Assembly: GCA_035556655.1 (NCBI GenBank)
Contig: DATMFW010000026.1
Span: forward strand, 1-64,000
DNA: 64,000 bases
Direction of reading: 5' to 3'
Source of the DNA: JBDSKH01 sp035556655
Lineage (GTDB): Bacteria; Actinomycetota; Actinomycetes; Actinomycetales; Microbacteriaceae
Numbering within the stretch: position 1 is the first letter of the stretch; the number at the start of each line of letters is the position of its first letter. Position numbers and translations under genes: made by a program. Below are positions 1-7,497 of the stretch, piece after piece. The notes beneath the pieces were generated by a model. It was not told the origin of the DNA and ran no database searches. It was given only the letters and a program-made list of their open reading frames with translations.

Positions 1-900
1 TTCGCGCAGACCTCGCCCACCCGGCACACCATGCTCTTCTCGGCCACCATGCCCGGGCCCGTGGTGGCGCTGGCCCGGCGGTTCATGAACAAGCCGATCC
101 ACATCCGCGCCTCCGACCCCGACGAGGGCCTGACGCAGGCCAACATCAAGCACGTCATCTACCGCGCTCACGCTCTGGACAAGGACGAGGTCGTGGCCCG
201 CATCCTGCAGGCCGATGGCCGCGGGCGCACGGTGATCTTCACCCGCACCAAGCGGGCCGCCGCCAAGCTCGTCGAAGAGCTCAACGACCGCGGCTTCAAC
301 GCCGCCGCGGTGCACGGCGATCTCAACCAGGAGCAGCGCGAACGCGCCATGGCCGCGTTCAAGGCCGGCAAGAAGGACATCCTGATCGCCACCGACGTCG
401 CCGCCCGCGGCATCGACGTCACCGACGTCACCCATGTGATCAACCACACGGTGCCCGACGACCCCGACACCTACCTGCACCGCGCGGGCCGCACCGGCCG
501 CGCCGGCAAGACCGGCATCGCGGTGACGTTCGTCGACTGGGCCGATATGCACAAGTGGTCGCTCATCAACAAGGGTCTCGACTTCGGGCAGCCCGAGCCG
601 GTCGAGACCTACTCGTCCTCGCCGCACCTGTTCACCGACCTCGACATCCCGGCGGGTGTCAAGGGCCGGCTGAAGCCGTCCCCCGCCGCCCCGCATGCCG
701 AGAAGGCGCCGCGCGAGGCGTCGTCCTCGCGCCCGCCTCGTCAGCGCACGCGATCGGGTTCCGGCTCGGGCTCCGGGGAGGCCGCGCGCGCCGAGGGCGG
801 CGGGACGCACGACGGTGCCACCCCGGCTCGTCGCAAGCGCACGCGTCGCCGCCGCGGAGGCGGAGGCGGCGGAACCAGCACGGCACCGCCCGCGGCGTAA
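1..900 (+). CDS. DEAD-box ATP-dependent RNA helicase, C-terminal part (5' end outside window)
   Basis: The reading frame is open from the first base, so the gene starts upstream; 299 residues are visible. The visible part begins just before motif III (SAT, residues 14-16) and contains the whole RecA-like helicase C domain: motif IV around TVIFTRTK, motif V IATDVAARGIDV and motif VI HRAGRTGRAGKTG. Such enzymes unwind short RNA duplexes in ribosome assembly or mRNA decay. The last 90 residues are low-complexity and basic (Gly/Ser repeats, then KRTRRRR and a poly-Gly run), a tail commonly used to bind RNA. It resembles RhlE/DeaD-like actinobacterial helicases, but the missing N-terminal half prevents a precise name. 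Confidence 0.93.
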   Translation, partial: FAQTSPTRHTMLFSATMPGPVVALARRFMNKPIHIRASDPDEGLTQANIKHVIYRAHALDKDEVVARILQADGRGRTVIFTRTKRAAAKLVEELNDRGFNAAAVHGDLNQEQRERAMAAFKAGKKDILIATDVAARGIDVTDVTHVINHTVPDDPDTYLHRAGRTGRAGKTGIAVTFVDWADMHKWSLINKGLDFGQPEPVETYSSSPHLFTDLDIPAGVKGRLKPSPAAPHAEKAPREASSSRPPRQRTRSGSGSGSGEAARAEGGGTHDGATPARRKRTRRRRGGGGGGTSTAPPAA

Positions 901-950
901 CGCTTTGCGCTCGTGCGGAGCCATCCGGCGAGCCCCTTCACGACGATCTG

Positions 951-968
951 GCGCCGCGAGCGCGGCGC
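951..968. terminator. GC-rich hairpin after the helicase gene
   Basis: Perfect 8-bp inverted repeat (GCGCCGCG / CGCGGCGC) separated by two bases, lying 50 bases after the helicase stop and 36 before the next start. There is no T-run, so it is at best a weak or Rho-assisted 3' end. Confidence 0.3.
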
Positions 969-992
969 TGGCGTGCGTCGGCGCGGTCGTGA

Positions 993-1004
993 GAGCCTGT
1001 CGAT
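993..1004 (+). promoter_or_regulatory. -10-like hexamer placed for a leaderless DUF805 mRNA
   Basis: GAGCCT (993-998) is followed by exactly six bases and then the ATG at 1005. The spacing matches the clearer TANNNT-N6-start promoters elsewhere in the window, but the first T is replaced by G. Confidence 0.35.
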
Positions 1005-1547
1005 ATGACGACCCCTCAGCCGGCCGCCCCGGTCCCCGCCACATCCGTCCCCCTCGACCAGCCGCTCTACGGTGCGAGCTTCGTCGAGGCGATCAAGCGC
1101 TTCTTCACCAAGTACGCCGTGTTCAGCGGGCGCGCCAGCCGCAGCGAGTACTGGTGGGTCGTGCTGTTCAACGTGCTCGTCCAGCTGCTGATCTGGGTCC
1201 CGGGCATCGTCCTCGGTATCGCGACGGGGACGCCCGGCTACACCTCCACCGGCAGCCCGACGACGACGCCCGGGCCGATCTTCGCGGTCTTCGTCATCCT
1301 CGCCGTGCTGTACTACCTGGCGACCGTGGTGCCCGGGATCGCGGTGGGCGTGCGGCGCCTGCACGACGCGAACCTCTCCGGACTGCTCTTCCTGCTGATC
1401 CTGGTCCCCTCGTTCGGCGGGCTGATCATCCTGGTGCTGACGCTGCTGGAGAGCAACCCGCAGGGCGCGCGCTTCGATGCGGGAGCCCAGCAGTACGCCT
1501 ACCAGCCGGTCGCACCGCCTGCTCCGCCGGCGCCGCCTACGGCGTGA
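1005..1547 (+). CDS. DUF805 domain membrane protein
   Basis: 180 residues. The N-terminal motif FFTKYAVFSGRASRSEYWW, followed by three to four hydrophobic segments (about residues 48-70, 86-112 and 125-148), is typical of DUF805, a small integral-membrane family of unknown function. The last 20 residues are Pro/Ala-rich. There is no Shine-Dalgarno, and a -10-like hexamer sits six bases before the ATG. Its 3' end overlaps the convergent PHP gene by 11 bases. Confidence 0.85.
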   Translation: MTTPQPAAPVPATSVPLDQPLYGASFVEAIKRFFTKYAVFSGRASRSEYWWVVLFNVLVQLLIWVPGIVLGIATGTPGYTSTGSPTTTPGPIFAVFVILAVLYYLATVVPGIAVGVRRLHDANLSGLLFLLILVPSFGGLIILVLTLLESNPQGARFDAGAQQYAYQPVAPPAPPAPPTA

Positions 1548-2385
1548 CCGGCCGCGAGCCGGTGCCGCGGGCGAGGATCTGCGCGTAGGCCTCCGGGCTC
1601 GTGGTGTTCTCGCCGAGCCGGTTGGGCTTGCCCGCCCCGTGGTAGTCGCTCGCCCCGGTCATGATGAGCCCGAACCGGGATGCCAGGTCGACCCAGCGGG
1701 CGCGTGACGCGGGCGGGTTGTCGCGATGGTCCACCTCGAGACCGGCCAGTCCGGCATCCACGAGGGTGCGGATCCGCCGGTCGGTGAAGAGCCGCTCCGG
1801 CCCGCGGCCCCCCGGATGCGCGATGACGGCGACCCCGCCGGCCGCCGTGATGAGGCGGACGCCTTCGACGGGCGGCGGCGCCTGGTGCGGCCGGTAGTAG
1901 CCTCCCTGCCAGTGCAGGATGCTCTGGAAGGCGGCCGATCGGTCGGGAACGTGTCCGCGGGCGACGAGCGCATCCGCGATGTGCGGACGCCCCACCGTCG
2001 AGCCGGGCGTCATCTGCGCGAGAACGTCGTCCCAGGCGAGGTCGTAGTCGACGGCGATGCGGGCGACCATGGCCTCGGCGCGATGCAGGCGCTCCTCGCG
2101 GATGTCCTCCATCGCGGCGACCAGGTCGGGGTTCTCGGGATCGACGAGGTAGCCGAGGACATGCACGCTGGCGAAGTCCTGCTGGGTGCTGAGCTCGATG
2201 CCCGGCAGCACCGTCAGCCCGGTCCCGCGCGCGGCGGCGAAGGCCTCCGCCCAGCCGTCGGTGGAGTCGTGGTCGGTCAGGGCGACGACGTCGAGCTGCG
2301 CCGCGACCGCGGCGGCGACCAGTTCGGCGGGGCTCTCGGTGCCGTCCGAGACGCGGGAATGCGTGTGCAGATCGATCCCCGGCAT
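1537..2385 (-). CDS. PHP domain phosphoesterase (YciV/RNase AM-like)
   Basis: 282 residues. It shows the full set of PHP metal-binding motifs: HTHS at residues 7-10, DHD at 38-40, PGIE at 61-64, H75, IAHPGG with H190, and SDYHG with D247 and H249. Single-domain PHP proteins of this size act on nucleotides; characterised relatives are 3',5'-nucleoside bisphosphate phosphatases or 5'-3' exonucleases on short RNA. The order of motifs and the length fit that group rather than the PHP domain of DNA polymerase or histidinol phosphatase. It is divergent from the EEP gene, with a 25-bp intergenic region holding both promoters. Confidence 0.88.
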   Translation of the reverse strand: MPGIDLHTHSRVSDGTESPAELVAAAVAAQLDVVALTDHDSTDGWAEAFAAARGTGLTVLPGIELSTQQDFASVHVLGYLVDPENPDLVAAMEDIREERLHRAEAMVARIAVDYDLAWDDVLAQMTPGSTVGRPHIADALVARGHVPDRSAAFQSILHWQGGYYRPHQAPPPVEGVRLITAAGGVAVIAHPGGRGPERLFTDRRIRTLVDAGLAGLEVDHRDNPPASRARWVDLASRFGLIMTGASDYHGAGKPNRLGENTTSPEAYAQILARGTGSRPVTP

Positions 2386-2391
2386 CCCGCC

Positions 2392-2401
2392 AGAATAGGC
2401 T
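2392..2401. promoter_or_regulatory. Overlapping divergent -10 elements (PHP gene / EEP gene)
   Basis: On the minus strand TATTCT (2397-2392) lies exactly six bases before the PHP ATG at 2385. On the plus strand TAGGCT (2396-2401) lies nine bases before the ATG at 2411. The two hexamers share two base pairs, so polymerase can occupy only one direction at a time. No Shine-Dalgarno precedes the PHP gene, consistent with a leaderless transcript. Confidence 0.55.
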
Positions 2402-2410
2402 CAACGGCAT

Positions 2411-3424
2411 ATGTTCCGCCGGATCCTCGCCGCAGCCGTGCTGGTGCTCCTCGTGGCCGCCCTCGTCGTCGTGGGATGGCCGCAGCTGTTCGGCCTCGAG
2501 CGGCAGCCGGTCATCGCCCAGATCGTCTCGCTGCGCGGTCTCGGTGTGCTGGTGGCGGCGGCTCTGGTGATCCTGTTCACGCTGTTCTCACTGCTCGCGC
2601 CCGCGCGGCGGCGCTTCGCGGGATCGGTCGCTCTCGTGCTCCTGGTGTTCAGCGCGGTGACCGTGGCGGTGCTGGCGACCCGCGGCTTCGGCGACCCCGC
2701 GATGCAGGCGAAGGCGCCCGCCGATGTCGTCGTATTGAGCTGGAACACGCTCGGCGATGCGCCCGGCGCGGAGGCGATCGCCGCACTCGCGCTCGAGGTG
2801 GAAGCCGACATCGTCGTGCTGCCGGAGACCAGCGCCGAGACCGCCGAGATCGCCGCGGCGATCATCTCGGCGACCGGGCGCACCATGCAGCCGCTTCACC
2901 TCAGCCTCGATGAGATCTCGAAGGCCCGTACCACGGCGGTGCTGATCAGCACCGCGCTGGGCGCCTACGCCGTCGACACCTCGGCCGGTTCGACGCCCGT
3001 GCTGCCGAGCCTCATCGCGCGCCCCGTCGACGGGACCGGCCCCGCGATCGTGGCCGCGCATCCGGTCGCCCCGGTGGCGGGAGAGATGGAGTCCTGGCGG
3101 GCGGGCCTCGACTGGCTCGCCGAGGCGTGCCGCGGCGACGATGTGATCCTCGCCGGCGACCTGAACTCCACCCTCGACCACGTCACGGCGCTCGGCGCGG
3201 ACGGCGGGGACCTCGGCCGTTGCCACGACGCGGCACGGACGACGGGCAATGGCGCGGTCGGCACCTGGCCGACCTCGTTCCCGCCGTTGCTCGGCGCCCC
3301 CATCGACCACGTCATGGCCACCGACGGCTGGCAGATCATCGGGTTCCGGGTCGTCGGCTCGCGCGACGGCGACGGCAGCGACCATCGGCCGGTCGTCGCA
3401 CAGCTGCGCCCTGCCGCCGGCTGA
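2411..3424 (+). CDS. Endonuclease/exonuclease/phosphatase (EEP) family membrane protein
   Basis: 337 residues. Three N-terminal membrane segments (about 5-22, 42-63 and 70-90) anchor a C-terminal EEP fold. The fold's catalytic motifs are visible: SWNT with N112, VLPET with E139, AGDLNST near residue 249, APIDHV near 300 and GSDHRP near 323. The catalytic domain should lie outside the cell because of the three N-terminal helices. Family members cleave phosphodiesters in DNA, RNA, lipids or inositol phosphates, and the sequence does not say which. It is divergent from the PHP phosphoesterase, so two phosphoesterases share one control region. Confidence 0.82.
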   Translation: MFRRILAAAVLVLLVAALVVVGWPQLFGLERQPVIAQIVSLRGLGVLVAAALVILFTLFSLLAPARRRFAGSVALVLLVFSAVTVAVLATRGFGDPAMQAKAPADVVVLSWNTLGDAPGAEAIAALALEVEADIVVLPETSAETAEIAAAIISATGRTMQPLHLSLDEISKARTTAVLISTALGAYAVDTSAGSTPVLPSLIARPVDGTGPAIVAAHPVAPVAGEMESWRAGLDWLAEACRGDDVILAGDLNSTLDHVTALGADGGDLGRCHDAARTTGNGAVGTWPTSFPPLLGAPIDHVMATDGWQIIGFRVVGSRDGDGSDHRPVVAQLRPAAG

Positions 3425-3434
3425 CCCGCGGTGC

Positions 3435-3446
3435 GAGAATGGCGGG
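3435..3446 (+). promoter_or_regulatory. -10-like hexamer for aminopeptidase P
   Basis: GAGAAT (3435-3440) ends six bases before the ATG at 3447 and there is no Shine-Dalgarno. The preceding gene stops only 22 bases upstream, so co-transcription is also possible. Confidence 0.35.
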
Positions 3447-4904
3447 ATGGGCAACGAGAACCGATCCACCACGCCGCAGTCCACCACCTTCAAGGACTTC
3501 ATCTCCGGCGGCTGGGCCGAGCGAGACGAGGCGCGACCCGCCCCGCGAGCGCAGGCACCCTTCGCGGCGCAGCGTCGCGCCGCCATCTCGGCGCTGCACC
3601 CGGGTGAGCGCCTTGTCGTCCCCGCCGGCCCGGCGAAGCCGCGGGCGAACGACACCGACTACCCGTACCGTGCCCATTCGGCGTTCTCGTACCTGACCGG
3701 CTGGGGAAGCGACGCGGTGCCCGGGTCGGTCCTGGTGCTCGAGCCCACCGGAGACGGCCACGACGCCGTGCTGTATCTGATGCCGACGGCGGGGCGGGAC
3801 TCCGACGAGTTCTACGCCAACGCCGCGATCGGCGAGTTCTGGACGGGGCCGCGCCCGAGCCTGGCCCAGGTCAGCGCCGATCTCGGCCTGCCGACCCGCC
3901 ATCTGGATGAGTTCGCGGCGGTCCTGGATGCCACGGATCCGTCCACGCGCATCGTGCGCGAGGCGGACCGCGACCTGACCGACCAACTGGACGGCCGTCG
4001 CCTGCTGTCGGCGGAGCTGAGCGACGGGGCGATCGACGAGGACGGCGACAGCGCTCTGCTTCGCGACCTCAGCGAGCAGCGCCTGGTCAAGGACGACTAC
4101 GAGATCGGCCAGATGCGCCTGGCCGTAGCGGCGACCCGGCAGGGCTTCGACGACGTGATCGCCGATCTGCCCCAGATCATCGCCCACCCGCGCGGCGAGC
4201 GCCTGGTCGAGGGCACCTTCTACCGGCGCGCTCGCGCCGAGGGCAACACCGTCGGATACGACACCATCGCCGCGAGCGGCCCGCACGCCTGCACCCTGCA
4301 CTGGACCCGCAACGACGGTCCTGTGGTGCCGGGCGATCTGATCCTCCTCGACGCCGGCATCGAACTCGACTCGCTCTACACCGCGGACATCACCCGCACG
4401 CTGCCGGTCTCTGGCACGTTCACGCCGATCCAGCGTCAGGTGTACGAGGCCGTGCTCGAGGCGGCGGATGCGGCGCGAGCGATCGTGAAGCCCGGCATCG
4501 TCTTCCGCGAGGTGCACGCGGCCGCCATGGCGGTCATCGCGCGGAAGACCGCCGAATGGGGCTTGCTGCCGGTGACCGCCGAGGAGTCGCTCGAGGAGGG
4601 CCAGCAGTACCACCGGCGCTACATGGTGCACGGCACGAGCCACCATCTCGGCATCGACGTCCACGACTGCGCCCAGGCGCGTCGCGAGCTCTACCTCGAC
4701 GGCGTGGTGCAGGAGGGCATGGTGTTCACGATCGAGCCGGGGCTGTACTTCCAGCCCGACGACCTGACCGTTCCGGAGGAGTTCCGCGGCATCGGGGTGC
4801 GCATCGAGGACGACGTCCTGGTGACGGCCGACGGCTGCGAGAACCTCTCCGGCGGCATCCCGCGCACCGCGGACGAGGTGGAGGCCTGGCTGGCGGCGCG
4901 CTGA
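3447..4904 (+). CDS. pepP: Xaa-Pro aminopeptidase (aminopeptidase P, M24B)
   Basis: 485 residues. The N-terminal aminopeptidase P domain (about 50-190) precedes the M24 'pita-bread' domain. All five metal ligands of the dinuclear site are seen: D in LLDAGIE, D in TADITRT, H in HGTSHHLG, E in FTIEPG and E in RIEDDV. The enzyme removes N-terminal residues that precede proline, in the cytoplasm. The frame stays open upstream, but the ATG at 3447 is chosen because it begins the typical N-terminus and follows a -10-like hexamer at six bases. An ATG at 3439 is out of frame. Confidence 0.93.
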   Translation: MGNENRSTTPQSTTFKDFISGGWAERDEARPAPRAQAPFAAQRRAAISALHPGERLVVPAGPAKPRANDTDYPYRAHSAFSYLTGWGSDAVPGSVLVLEPTGDGHDAVLYLMPTAGRDSDEFYANAAIGEFWTGPRPSLAQVSADLGLPTRHLDEFAAVLDATDPSTRIVREADRDLTDQLDGRRLLSAELSDGAIDEDGDSALLRDLSEQRLVKDDYEIGQMRLAVAATRQGFDDVIADLPQIIAHPRGERLVEGTFYRRARAEGNTVGYDTIAASGPHACTLHWTRNDGPVVPGDLILLDAGIELDSLYTADITRTLPVSGTFTPIQRQVYEAVLEAADAARAIVKPGIVFREVHAAAMAVIARKTAEWGLLPVTAEESLEEGQQYHRRYMVHGTSHHLGIDVHDCAQARRELYLDGVVQEGMVFTIEPGLYFQPDDLTVPEEFRGIGVRIEDDVLVTADGCENLSGGIPRTADEVEAWLAAR

Positions 4905-4951
4905 GCGGCGCGGCGCCGGACGGAGGTTCCCGGAGGACGCCGCGCAGGCCC

Positions 4952-4957
4952 TAGCAT
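4952..4957 (+). promoter_or_regulatory. -10 element for the proline-rich membrane protein gene
   Basis: TAGCAT lies 38 bases before the ATG at 4996. A purine-rich GAGAAGGA ribosome-binding site precedes that start, so this transcript would have a normal short leader. I see no convincing -35. Confidence 0.4.
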
Positions 4958-4995
4958 GGAGGCCCACGCCCGATCACCCGAGAAGGACGCGCCCG

Positions 4996-5883
4996 ATGGC
5001 CCGAGCCACCGAACCCGACCCGAAGCCCGGTCCGGAAGCCCAGAAGCCCGCCGCGAAGAAGCCGGCAGCGAAGAAGCCGGCAGCGACCACACCGGCGGCG
5101 AAGAAGCCCGGCGCCTCCGCTCCTCCTCCTCCTCCTCCTCCGCCGCCGCCGCCCGGCGATGCCGCCCCGCCGCCTCCCCCTCCCCCGCCTTCCGGTGATA
5201 CCGCACCGCCGCCTCCGCCTCCGGCTCCGCCCCCGCCTCCGGGCGACGCCCCGCCGCCTCCGCCTCCCCCGCCTCCCGGCCCGGACGGCGAGGCGCCCGC
5301 GGCCGCGCGACCCGCACGCCCGCTCGGCCGGACCGTGGGGATCATCGCAGCGGCCGCCCTGGTGATCGCGGCGCTCGTGATCGCCGGGGTGATCTTCGTG
5401 CCGCAGCTGATGTCCGGCTCCACGACGAACGACGCCGGCGCAACCGATGAGCCGCACGTCGTGGTGACCTTCACGCCGGCCCCCGAGCCCACCGACGACC
5501 CCGACGAAACGGACGAGGCGGACGAGACAGAGGCACCGACCACCGTGGCCGGCCCGCCGCTGGAGTTCAAGAGCACCTCGGGCAACATCCGCTGCCGCAT
5601 CACCGAGGAGTCGGTGGTCTGTCGTCAGGGCGACGTGAAGTACGCGGTCCCGGCCGCGAACTGCTCCTCGCTGAGCGGCGCGACCATCGGAGTGAGCCAC
5701 GACGGAGCGTTCTGGCCGTGCATCGGCAAAGAGATCCTGCCCAAGAGCATCCTCGCCTACGACACCCCGGCGTCGCGGTACGGGTTCACCTGCTCGATCA
5801 ACTACACGACGGGCGTGACCTGCACCAACTCCGACGGGAACGGGTTCCGCATGGAGTACACCTCGGGCATCCAGACGTTCTGA
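4996..5883 (+). CDS. Proline-rich single-pass membrane protein with six-Cys extracellular domain
   Basis: 295 residues in four blocks. Residues 17-38 are Lys/Pro/Ala repeats resembling histone H1 or HU tails. Residues 43-95 are nearly uninterrupted poly-proline broken by Gly-Asp pairs. Residues 112-138 are one membrane helix. After an acidic linker (165-180) comes a C-terminal domain with six cysteines (C200, C209, C223, C242, C266, C276), opening with the motif TSGNIRC. No signal peptidase site is visible, so a type II orientation (basic/Pro tail inside, Cys domain outside) is likely. The domain resembles the one in the lipoprotein at 10943, and both may be DUF6636. Function is unknown. Confidence 0.82.
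   Translation: MARATEPDPKPGPEAQKPAAKKPAAKKPAATTPAAKKPGASAPPPPPPPPPPPGDAAPPPPPPPPSGDTAPPPPPPAPPPPPGDAPPPPPPPPPGPDGEAPAAARPARPLGRTVGIIAAAALVIAALVIAGVIFVPQLMSGSTTNDAGATDEPHVVVTFTPAPEPTDDPDETDEADETEAPTTVAGPPLEFKSTSGNIRCRITEESVVCRQGDVKYAVPAANCSSLSGATIGVSHDGAFWPCIGKEILPKSILAYDTPASRYGFTCSINYTTGVTCTNSDGNGFRMEYTSGIQTF
5119..5280 (+). repeat. Triplet repeats encoding poly-proline
   Basis: Runs of CCT (about seven in a row from 5120) followed by CCG, then further CCG/CCT/CCC tracts to about 5280, encode the poly-proline region of the membrane protein. Slippage here would add or remove whole prolines without shifting the frame. Confidence 0.7.
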
Positions 5884-5922
5884 GGCCGAGCGGTCTGAAG
5901 CCCGAGGCGCCGCTCGCGACCC

Positions 5923-7497
5923 TCAGGACCGACGCCGCGCCAGCGCCGCGTCAATGGCCGGGTCCCCGAGTCCGCCGAGCCACTCCAGCAGGCCGTCGTA
6001 GGTCGACGGGTTCGCGGCGATGTACGGACGCAGCTCCGGCTCGTCCTGGGCGAGCTGGTACAGCGTCGCGCCGGGGGTCGCGGGGTCCAGGGCGATGGCG
6101 ACCTTGGCGACGGCGTCGGGGACCTGCCCCGTGGCGGCCGGGGCTGCCGGGGCTGCGGCCGCCGGCGTGCGCCGCGCCTTGACGACCGGGACCTTGCCCG
6201 TCAGGGTGTCGTCCGGCTTGTCGAGTTGCTCCACGAAGCTCGGCACGCTGCCGTCGGCGCGCTGCCGCGGGGCGAACGACGCGAACTGCTCGCGCATCGG
6301 GGCCGGAACGGTCAGGTAGGCAAGGGTCGCCACCGGCAGGCCGAACGCCAGCACCAGATCGAGGATGGCGACCTGGGCGCCGGTCGCGGTGATCACCACG
6401 TGCACGATGCCGAGCAGCAGCAGCACCCCCGCCGCGCCGAGCGCGAGCAGGCGGTTGCCCGAGGTCCCGGCCAGCATCGCCCGCCCGACGATCGCCACCA
6501 GCACGATCGCGACGGTGGTGACGATCGTGCCGATCCCGAATCCGGTGTAGCCGGTGCCGAGCCCGCCGAGCGCGAGCGCCAGGATCGCGAGCAGGGCGAC
6601 GTACGCGGCGAGCGCGGCGGTGACCACGAAGAGGACGGATGCGGCACGGACCCAGGCGACCGCGGCATCCACCGGCGTCATCGCCAGGCGCACCGCCGGC
6701 GAGGTCGCCAGTCCCGCGACAGCGGCGTAGAGCAACGCGCCGAAACCGACCGCGTGCAGCGACTCGATGCCCCCGAACGAGATCGCGAAGCGGCTGAACA
6801 GGTCGATCAGCATCGCGCCCAGCACGATGCCGCCGATCGCCGCGGCGACCAAGCGCCCCGACTCGCTGCGTCGGACGATGCCGGCGTAGACCAGCGCGAC
6901 CCCGATGAGGTTGACCAGCACCGAGGCCACGATGACGAAGACCTCGATCGGGCGGGCGTAGCCGATGCCGGGCCGCACGATGATGAGCACGAGACTGGCG
7001 ATGCCGGCCGCGACCGAGACCAGCCCGAAGCCGATGACGATGTGGAACCAGCGCTCGCCGATCGGGGCGCCCGGTTCGAGGGCGCGCACCTCGGCCTGGC
7101 GCGGCTGGGCGGCGATGATCGCTCCGGCGAGCCCGTAGGCGGCGGCGTACCCGACGCCTCCCGAGACGTACCCGGCGCCGGACGCGGCGTCGATGATCAG
7201 ATAGACGATCACCAGCACGACGTAGGGGATGTTGGCGATGAGCCGCAGCATCCATACCGTGCGCACCGTCGCGGTGGCCGGCAGGACCCCGGCCCGGGCG
7301 AGGTAGGTGATCGAGAGCGAGAACACGCTGAGCAGGGTGATCAGGATCACCTCGATGCGCTCGGTGGCGACGTCGGCGTGGTTCCAGGGCATCGCGAACG
7401 ACACCAGCAGCAGGGTCAGGGCGACCCCGTCGCGCAGGAAGTCGCTGATCGGGATGCCGGCGAATGGGCTCGGCTTCGGGGCGTCGGCGGTGGTCAT
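5923..7497 (-). CDS. Polytopic membrane protein with C-terminal variant leucine-rich-repeat module
   Basis: 524 residues. About 11-12 hydrophobic segments fill residues 20-400, with no transporter motif that I recognise. After a short linker rich in Ala/Pro, residues 466-520 form a helical module (DPATPGATLYQLAQDEPELR, then AANPSTYDGLLEWL, then GDPAIDAAL). It matches the variant leucine-rich-repeat type found in actinobacterial proteins. The same module begins the upstream protein. The ATG overlaps the stop of that gene in an ATGA junction (7494-7497), so translation is coupled. A role in an envelope complex is inference only. Confidence 0.8.
   Translation of the reverse strand: MTTADAPKPSPFAGIPISDFLRDGVALTLLLVSFAMPWNHADVATERIEVILITLLSVFSLSITYLARAGVLPATATVRTVWMLRLIANIPYVVLVIVYLIIDAASGAGYVSGGVGYAAAYGLAGAIIAAQPRQAEVRALEPGAPIGERWFHIVIGFGLVSVAAGIASLVLIIVRPGIGYARPIEVFVIVASVLVNLIGVALVYAGIVRRSESGRLVAAAIGGIVLGAMLIDLFSRFAISFGGIESLHAVGFGALLYAAVAGLATSPAVRLAMTPVDAAVAWVRAASVLFVVTAALAAYVALLAILALALGGLGTGYTGFGIGTIVTTVAIVLVAIVGRAMLAGTSGNRLLALGAAGVLLLLGIVHVVITATGAQVAILDLVLAFGLPVATLAYLTVPAPMREQFASFAPRQRADGSVPSFVEQLDKPDDTLTGKVPVVKARRTPAAAAPAAPAATGQVPDAVAKVAIALDPATPGATLYQLAQDEPELRPYIAANPSTYDGLLEWLGGLGDPAIDAALARRRS

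Noticed and set aside
5119..5280. Possible CRISPR or minisatellite
   Set aside because: The repeats are codon triplets for proline within one reading frame, without spacers of constant length.
4974..5603. A glycine-rich protein on the minus strand
   Set aside because: It is only the complement of the proline triplet tract; the plus-strand frame has a membrane helix, ordered cysteines and start signals.
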